From: Saccoglossus kowalevskii
Lineage: Eukaryota; Hemichordata; Enteropneusta; Harrimaniidae
DNA length: 41,186 bases
Assembly (NCBI RefSeq): GCF_000003605.2
Contig: NW_003156236.1
Location: forward strand, 211,899-253,084
Direction of reading: 5' to 3'
Shown: piece by piece, positions 33,804 through 41,186 of the stretch
How positions within the stretch are numbered: the first letter of the stretch is position 1
Layout of the letters: the number at the start of each line of letters is the position of its first letter
Position numbers and translations under genes: made by a program
The notes under the pieces: model-generated
Databases searched by the model: none
What the model was told of the DNA's origin: nothing
Seen by the model: only the letters and a program-made list of their open reading frames with translations

Positions 33804-35263
33804 ATCTAATTTAAATGTGTATCAAAGTTGATGTTGATGATTGGCCGAGTTTAATTTACCAAATAGAATAGGAAGTGCACCACTATTTAAATTGATTTGT
33901 TTCGGTCAATCACACAACACGCGTAATTTTGACTTCAGAATTATCATTTTCTTCACATTCAAACATATATAATATGAGTCTCTGCTAATCCCTGAAACTA
34001 ATGTATTTTCAAAGACATCATATTAAAAAAGTAATAGTTGATTTCTTTCAATGGCAGACAAGTTTAAACTTTAAATCGAGTGAAAACAATTTCCCGCGTT
34101 CGAAGAATACATGATTATGAGAACTGTTATGTTAATGCAAACACCTCGGACAAATATATTGTATTTACATTGAGCTATACAACACGTTCTGCAATTAATC
34201 CCAATGAATTCAGATATAATGTTTGTATAACATATGTGTCCATGCTACAAATAAATGTAGCAATTGCAGGTGTGTATACCAATATTTGATATAGAATGGC
34301 CAGTAAATATGGCCGTTGGGTATGTCCATCCAACAAATCGTAAGAATTATGACACTAACGTTCTTTGACTTACAGATGAATTATCAATCTGGATATGTAT
34401 TTAGTATATATATGACTGAACAATGTTAAAAATAAGAAAAAGACATCAATTAACGAATATTAAAATATGAATATTAAAGAATACTATAAGGTAAAATGAA
34501 GTAATTTACTAGTAAATCACTATGTGACAATTTACGACGAACCATATACTGCTCGCTCATGTGTTGCTTAAACGAATCAAATTACATCATGAATAATTAA
34601 CAGCATTACGTAATGCGTCATTCGAAAACCCGGATTCAACATACTCATCTAAACACCACTCATGCAAATGACCTTGAGTGATTACATAATGGGAAATATA
34701 TTTCATTCGACACTACGACCTTGTTTCTGTCAAGTTAGTTTCAGTGATAAAATATTTCTGATTTATTGCCAACAGATTTTATCACTTCTTATGGTGATGA
34801 CAATAATTATAATAACTCTAAATTATAGGAGAAAGCATTCTAGTCTTCGGTGGAACATGCGACTTAATTGTATAAACCGATTGACCCGAATACTGACCCC
34901 TGAACATTATGTTCTTAGGTTAAAGAATGCAGGTCTCAAATAACAGTACACATTCTATATGACGTAGTGTTATCCGGTATATGACATAGCTAATTATAAA
35001 ATTTAAAAGTTTAATACGCTTGATTGTATTACAACATTTGCTCTCTTTCCCATGATTCTAAATTCAGAAATGTATTATTAATTTCAAGTTTTCTTTTTTT
35101 CATTGTAATATTGTGTGTATTTGAAATTTATATATGTCGAGTAGATTATTGTCGATGCGTCATGAGGTCACAACACTGTAACAAGTCTATTTTGAGAACG
35201 CGGAAACAAGTTGGGGTATTCATTTTACAGCGGATACGTTGAAGAGGCGTCCATTGAGCCATT
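33804..35263. other. Intergenic, 5' flank of TLR gene 3
   Basis: AT-rich. The + strand ORFs at 34080-34289 and 34662-34943 show no domain. No regulatory element can be argued. Confidence 0.4.
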
Positions 35264-36269
35264 ATGCCTCGTCTGATTGGGATACAGTTGATCGGATTCA
35301 CAGTACTTCTGCAGTCATTACGCAGTACGACGGGTGATTGTGTTGAAGCCACCAATGTAACCTGCCTCGCCGCGTGCCGTTGTGAGTTCTGCATTATTTC
35401 CAGAGAGTCGTGGGGAAACTTGAAACTAACATGTAAAGCAGAGTCTGGCATTGAATTAGAGAAGGTGATAAAACAGGTGCCTTCGGAGACGGTTTTGTTA
35501 CACCTAGAAAGGAACAAACTCTCTAAGATTGACGGAGGCACGTTCAGACATTTGAAAAAACTGGAAAGACTGTACATTGCTAACAACAAACTGGACGGTA
35601 TGCATATCGACGACTTGGCATTTGACGGACTAGAAAATCTGCAGCATTTGGATTTGTCGTCTAACTCACGGCCCGGTATAACAGTCGGTAACAGCGAGTG
35701 GTTTAAACCTTTAAAACAACTGCGCATTTATCAATGCGAGAGTTGAATCTGCACGTGATACCCGCTGACATGTTCACCAACAATGTTGAACTGGAGAACT
35801 TGTTACTATACGCGAATTTCTTGAGAGATATACCAGCAAATCTATTCTCAACAAATACGAAATTACGAAGAGTTTTAATCCAGTCAAATAATTTGAAAAC
35901 TCTGCCAAATAATATGCTGAACAAGTCACCGAATATCGAAGTATTGAGTATAGCGAATAACAAATTTGAGGTGATTTTGCCGAGTTTTGGAATTCAACAC
36001 CTTGAAAACCTCAACACGTTGCTTGTCTCTGATAATCCGTTCCAGTGTGGGTGTGATCTAGTTTGGTTCAGAAATTGGCTGAATTCAACAGATGTCTCGG
36101 TCGACACTGCAGCGACATTTTGCTCATCTGGCAATCCTGTTATGCTGTTCAATCCCAAGGAGCTGAGATGCAAATTTCCGATAGTCATGGTTGTATCACT
36201 CACTGTATGTGGTGTTGTAGCCGTCGTTGCGTTAATCACGGCGGCAGTCACAAACCGTTGGAGAATAAG
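35264..36269 (+). pseudogene. Toll-like receptor ectodomain exon, frameshifted (TLR gene 3)
   Basis: Third family member. Signal peptide from MPRLIGIQLIGFTVLLQSLR; LRRNT CLAACRCEFC; LRRs; LRRCT NPFQCGCDLVWFRNW; TM helix (about VVSLTVCGVVAVVALITAAV); then NRWRI-AG|gtaaga, the same phase-2 donor as genes 1 and 2. A single base is missing near 35725-35729: the first frame ends at TGA 35744-35746 after SEWFKPLKQLR, and the next resumes with HLSMRELNLHVIPADMF. The exon length (1006 nt) is one short of the phase seen in gene 1, in agreement. No TIR exon is found down to 41186. Either a pseudogene, or a real gene with an assembly error and a TIR exon beyond the window. Confidence 0.85.
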
Positions 36270-36869
36270 GTAAGAACAGTTGCAATTAACCCCGCTTTGT
36301 GTATGGCATTCGCGCTATTTTAAGCGGCCTTGTCAAGCGGCTGTGTTTATTTCAAGTCTTTCAAACTTAATGTAAACACAAAGCAAGTATTTCCAGTACA
36401 AGCATGTAAGGATTTCTGGTATTTAGGTATTTCTGGTGTATTGATAAACACAATAAATAATACTTTTATTATATTATTTTATATAATGTATTGTTCCATG
36501 CTAATTGTATTGATGAACTGACTTAAATTTCTTCGTCGTTGGTAATTAAATTCAACATGTTTGTGACGTCAGAGATTCATTGTAATTGTGCATTTGTCTT
36601 TTTCGAGACAGTGTATTGGTTGGGGGCGTGTCTGCTTACAGTGTCGGGCGCATTTGCCCAGTTGCGAGTTCGAAGCTCGTGTTTCATGTGAATATGCACA
36701 GTCAGCTGGCGCACACGTGATAATAAAATAAATACGATATTTACTATATACGAGGGCGCTCACAAGCTGAGAACACAGCTTGTATATCGGCTCCATGTCT
36801 AACTGCTGAATTTAGCATTCTAATGCTGATTCTAGGTCTTTAAACATCATCAACCATTTTATGAAACAT
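36270..36869. other. Non-coding, downstream of TLR gene 3 ectodomain exon
   Basis: If gene 3 is real this is intron. Holds a tRNA-like segment (36617-36690). No TIR coding seen. Confidence 0.4.
36617..36690 (+). repeat. Possible tRNA-derived SINE head
   Basis: GGGGGCGTGTCTGCTTACAG resembles an A-box region and GAGTTCGAAGCTC a B box, about 30 nt apart. Weaker than the example at 32250-32316. Confidence 0.4.
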
Positions 36870-36976
36870 ATAAGATGTTGTAATAACAAGTCAAGTATTT
36901 CAAAATTGGATTTATACGAAGAAAATCGCAAGACAAAATTCCACTGTTCAAGTTCAAGATTCACAAAGCATCCAAG

Positions 36977-39283
36977 ATGGCGTCAATGGACAAAGACAAA
37001 GAGAACTTTGCAGATCAAACCAAACAAACCAAACAACGCCGTGTTGTTCGTTCTACAAAGGACGCTAACTTTATCCACGAATCTGAAATTACGAAGAAAA
37101 ATCAGACCACTGACGTAGAAGATGTCACCCCTGTAACCTATTCTCAACGCCGAGGAAAAGACCTTATCCCCGACGAACAGGACACAGTAACCCATTGGCG
37201 TAATAAACACAGCGACGCAAGCCATCCTGAAATTAACGACGTTTGCTACAGAACAACACCTGCTCGAATTATAACCTGGATAGAAGTAGCAAAGACCAGA
37301 TATAGTAACTTCTTTCAGGACAAAAACAATATTAACATGCAATGGTGTAACATTTCCGGAGGTACTCAAATGAAGTGGGTAGATCGACGCCGTGACGAAG
37401 ACAACAGCAAACAGGTCACTGTCAGTTTTTATTATTCATCTGGCGTCATTTATATCCAAGGTAAATATATCTTACAGTGGTCTAAACGTGAATATCCTGC
37501 CCTTAAAGCAAAAGTACATGAATTTCTTTCTGAATCGGTGACGAAAGCGGGCGAAAGCAACAACAGACAACCAAAATATAAACAAGCAAACCAAGATGGC
37601 GACGCACAGTCGACACGTGAACCTATCGTCCAAAATGGCGGCGACGGCGTTCATAACTGCAACGCAACAACTATCCCTGATGATATGCTATATATATGCT
37701 CTCCACAACCTCAATCTGATGTGATCACCAATACGGAATCACAGAAACCAGTATCAGAAAACACTAGCCAATCCATATCAGAATCAGAATCAGCCAACCA
37801 AGCCAGTGATCTTCAGAATACAACAAAACAGACACCTATTCGCTCAAAATCACATCTACTAGACAAAGCTAGAAATGTTATTCTAAACAAGGAATCCAAC
37901 TTCCGGGAAATTATAGAAGATATATAGACATCAACAATAAACTTGATGATCTACAACTGGAAAAACTGGACAGCAAGGCAAAGTTTTCCTCACATGACAA
38001 ATTAACGGCAAGCTGTCAGAGTGAGATCAAGAATTTACAAACATCACTAGACAACATCAACGTCTATGTACTCAAAAACAATAACGACATAACTAAACTG
38101 AACAAAAGCTTCAATAGGATGCATGACACACAATCACAGATATTAACCATGTTGAAAACCATACAACGCAATTATGCTCTTACGGAAAACAAGAGTGTTG
38201 CCTATGTTAACAAAGCAACACAGACACGATTTGATACAACCAATTCCGAAAAGTCGCTAACAACTGCCAATCCCACAACACAGACAAATCCACCTCTCCA
38301 AACAACACCTCCGGTCGAAGTAACCTCAAATCTAAATATTGACGCTACACCATTTATCATCAACATCCCGGTGAAAAACTCCTGACTTTCTGAGAGATCC
38401 ACTACAATCTACCTCAGCAGATGATAGTGATAACTCTACTGGTGATTCCAAATATGCCATGACCCATACCTCCAAGACTAAAAACTCACGGAACACTGAA
38501 AAAAACCCAACAAAACTACATCAAACAAAAGTGCATACAATACTGTTATTATTGGCGAGTCTATTATCAAGCACATTGATCTACGTAAATTCTCAACAGT
38601 CAAGAAAACCCATGTCAAAGCGTTAAATGGAAAAGGTATTAGCGAGGTGACAACTTATCTGGAAAACTCAAGTTTCAAGAACCCACGTAACATAGTAATA
38701 CATGTTGGATCTAATGACCTGAACAGAACTACAGAGTCAAAGAAAGAAGCATTACTCGACAACTACCATCAGAAATTCGTAAACCTGATTGACGTCACCC
38801 GTAAAACATATCCACAGAGTAGAATATTCGTCTCTAGTATTCTACCCAGAATTGAAAAAGCCCAGTTTAACACAACAGCAACTAGTTTCAACTCATCCTT
38901 GCAGTTCCTTATGTGAAGACACAGCGGATGTGCACTTTATACAAAACAATCTACTTGACGCAACAAACAATATTAAATTGTACTTGTACGAAGACAAAGT
39001 GCACCTAAATGATAGAGGAACTAAATTCCTAGTCACCAACTTCAAACGTAATATATATCAGACCATCATAAAACGTACAGATGCTGCAGAGCAAAAAATG
39101 GATCAAGACGAATCACAAGATTCCGATTTTAACACCAACCCTTTGGACCAGCAAAACACTAAACACAAAATGGAGCGAAACAATGGTCACAGAAACAAAG
39201 AGCAAGATACACTCAACAGAAGAAAACACAGTAGACAATATTCATTACTTACCAGCCTGGCGAGCTATATAAAAAAACAATAG
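36977..39283 (+). pseudogene. Retrotransposon ORF1 with SGNH/GDSL esterase domain
   Basis: Reading frames change at least four times (near 37925, 38383, about 38520 and 38915), so it is dead. Part 1 (36977-37927, 316 codons): basic N-terminus MASMDKDKENFADQ, then a compact domain with ITWIEVAKTRYSNFFQD and SSGVIYIQGKYILQWSKREY, then a Ser/Thr/Gln-rich linker. Part 2 (about 37915-38385): coiled-coil-like (KLDDLQLEKLDS...DITKLNKSFNRM). Part 3: SGNH hydrolase with VIIGESIIKH (block I, Ser), IVIHVGSNDL (block III, G-x-N-D) and EDKVHLNDRG (block V, D-x-x-H). Such proteins are thought to bind element RNA; the role of the esterase is unclear. Confidence 0.8.
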
Positions 39284-39383
39284 GTTCAATGAACTCACTC
39301 CAAAACATTCTCATTTTAGAAAATATTTTCTGACCTAGAATTCAGGTATTGTTTGCTTTCAATGTATTTTTTTTATATGATGA

Positions 39384-40860
39384 ATGTTGCTAATAAGCCC
39401 TTCCTGGAACATCCATGGTAGCTTAGATCTCAAAATTAGAGATAATAACTTTCTAGATCTTATTAGTGACTTTGATATTATTAGCCTGGTGGAAACCAAA
39501 ACGGGTGCAGATTCCTGTATCCAATTGCCAAATTTCTGCCATTTTCATTCATTTCGAGCTGATAAACACAAAAAAGCCCGCTCGAACTCGGGAGGAATCG
39601 TTGTTTATTTCAGAAACACTTTAAAAAAAGGCATTAAACAAGTGAAGAGTGGAAGTGATGATTTTCTCTGGCTGCTCCTAGACAAAGAATTTTTTAATCT
39701 TGACGAAGATATTTATTACGACACCATTTATCTTAGCCCGCAGTATTCAAGTATTTTTAAATGGAAAGACGCAAATTTACTTCAAGTATTGGAGGATGAT
39801 ATTAATAGATATTCAAAACGTGGTTCAGTTATTATATCAGGCGATTTCAATGCCAGAACCAAAAACATTATGGAATTGACCTCTTACAGTCATCCGCTCC
39901 AAATATTAACACTAGAAAAAGGGCATCACAAGACTTGGCAGTAAAAATCATTATGGTGATTCATTGTTGGATTTATGTTTATCCACAGAACTAACCATCC
40001 TCAATGGTAGATGTATAGGAGATAAAACTGGCAAGTACACTTGTCATCAAACTAAAGGCAGCAGTGTAGTTGACTACACTATTGTTAGAATAGATTAATT
40101 TTGTTAAATAGACTATTGCTATGTTCACCCTCTTAATTTATTACTCTCAGATCACTGCCAAATAACTTTACATCTTCAAACAAATGCAATTTACACAAAT
40201 AATATTTCGAAAATAACACACTCCCACAATGATAAATTAGTACATGAAACTGACAATTACATTTGGAATAGCGAGTCAAATTTGATATTCAACCTAACGC
40301 TACAAAGTAGAGTTATTACAAATTTAATTAATAACTTTAACATTAAACATTTTGACAATACACAACAATCAATCTATGCTCTCAAATATTTACATTGAAG
40401 CCACTGGCAGATGTCTGAAAAAATATATCAGGAGAAAACCAAAAAAAACTAAATGTAAACCAAAATGGTTCAACAAGGACCTATATATAGTCTAAAGAAA
40501 GAAATTTTGGGTATCTTTAGTAAATTTAGTGCAAACCCATACAACATTAAACTGAGAGAAAAATGCTACAGTCTGAAGAGGGAATACAAGCGGCTAATAA
40601 AAAAGAAAAAGAGAGATTTTAAAAATGATATATTGAACAAGTTTTAGCAAATCAAACCCCAGTGAGTACTGGAATTTATTAAAAGAGCTAAAAGACACCA
40701 AAGTAAACAATGACTCTGATAATGTTGACAGTTAAACCTGGTTTGAACATTTTAGGAACCTGAGTAAAGAAACAAGTAATACAATGAGCGAAAACTCATT
40801 GCAGCTACAACTAAAAAATCAAAGAAAGCTTAGAAAGAACTCCCATGTGCTGAGAGTATT
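39384..40860 (+). pseudogene. Retrotransposon ORF2, APE endonuclease part only
   Basis: The apurinic-like endonuclease that nicks target DNA for target-primed reverse transcription. Visible motifs: PSWNIHGSLD (Asn), SLVETKT (catalytic Glu), IISGDFNART (Asp, Asn), GSSVVDYTIV, LLSDHCQI (Asp-His). One base is lost in an A run near 39944, then stops follow. The connecting region typical of CR1-type ORF2 is readable in pieces: REKCYSLKREYKRLIKKKKR, then NPSEYWNLLKELKDTK and TWFEHFRNLSKE. The reverse transcriptase domain that should follow is not found before the sequence changes character at about 40870. Confidence 0.75.
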
Positions 40861-40894
40861 GGAGACACATTAAATATAATTCGAAATTACTTAG

Positions 40895-41150
40895 CTGAAA
40901 ACTAATTATGCAAATCAGAAAATTAATATGACCAGATTTGAGTGTAAAACTAATGAGGTCTGCGCAATGTAACAGAAAATCTATGTCTCCAAGTTTAATT
41001 AAAATGTGATTAGAACCAAAAAATTATGAATTATTATGCTTATTAGGGAATTAATATGAACAGATTTTTACCCCAAACTAATTAGGTTTGTACATTGTCC
41101 TAGAGCATCTTTGTACTAAGTTTCATTGAAATGGAATAATTAGTACCGTG
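40895..41150. repeat. Degenerate AT-rich dimer of ~125 bp
   Basis: Two related halves: the first (about 40900-41020) has ATTAATATGACCAGATTTGA, GAGGTCTG and AAGTTTAATTAAAATG; the second (about 41030-41150) has ATTAATATGAACAGATTTTT, TAGGTTTG and AAGTTTCATTGAAATG. Identity is moderate. No coding. It may be a separate repeat replacing the 3' part of the retrotransposon. Confidence 0.55.
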
Positions 41151-41186
41151 AAAACTCCAAAATTTCGACCCCTCTAAAAATTCGAT

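Larger units (their letters stand above)
36870..40870 (+). mobile_element. CR1/L2-like non-LTR retrotransposon, decayed, RT missing
   Basis: Holds a 5' leader, ORF1 (36977-39283) with an esterase-type domain, and the start of ORF2 (39384 to about 40860) with an APE endonuclease. Reverse transcriptase and 3' end are absent. An ORF1 with an SGNH hydrolase domain is known from CR1/L2-like elements. Lies in the same orientation downstream of the orphan TLR ectodomain exon. Confidence 0.8.

Noticed and set aside
34662-34943. 93-codon + strand ORF upstream of TLR gene 3 as an extra exon
   Set aside because: The receptor has its own signal peptide from 35264, and no splice junction or family match supports an upstream coding exon.

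Overview
This is animal (metazoan) nuclear DNA: AT-rich, gene-sparse, with spliced genes (GT..AG introns), many inverted-repeat elements and decayed retrotransposons. Toll-like receptor (TLR) paralogues plus a CR1/L2-like retrotransposon with an esterase-type ORF1 suggest a marine invertebrate, most likely a lophotrochozoan such as a mollusc, annelid or brachiopod. That placement is inference; nothing in the window fixes the species.

Layout. (1) 1-2641: an apparently intact two-exon Toll-like receptor on the + strand. (2) 2642-8339: mostly non-coding, with a MITE-like element at 3171-3511 and, on the minus strand at 5650-5826, a small relic of a TLR N-terminal exon. (3) 8340-10286: a second TLR on the minus strand, broken by a nonsense codon, a one-base shift and a quadrupled 22-bp repeat in its TIR exon. 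(4) 10287-15520: MITEs, a dead mariner element (12608-13869) and fragments of LINE reverse transcriptase and endonuclease in both orientations. (5) 15530-24600: a segmental duplication. Copies A and B are close to each other; the older copy C runs directly into the start of a real gene, so A and B carry promoter-side copies of that gene cut off after about nine codons. (6) 24579-31793: a complete ten-exon SLC22-type organic ion transporter of 586 aa, with several MITEs and a hairpin-forming tandem repeat in its introns. (7) 31794-35263: non-coding sequence with a tRNA-like SINE head and two unrecognised minus-strand ORFs. (8) 35264-36269: the ectodomain exon of a third TLR with a one-base frameshift; no TIR exon follows inside the window. 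(9) About 36870-40870: a decayed CR1/L2-like non-LTR retrotransposon (ORF1 with an SGNH hydrolase domain, ORF2 with an APE endonuclease, no reverse transcriptase), then a degenerate AT-rich dimer.

How it fits together. The three TLR genes and the relic are one local family: each has a cysteine-rich LRRNT, few LRRs, one LRRCT, a single TM helix, and a phase-2 intron just after the TM helix that splits off the cytoplasmic part. One member looks functional and three are at different stages of decay, which is birth-and-death evolution of an immune receptor cluster. Both TIR domains carry valine where the canonical BB loop has the signalling-critical proline. The transporter is unrelated in function and has been partly duplicated on its upstream side. 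No CRISPR array, prokaryotic operon or rRNA gene is seen.
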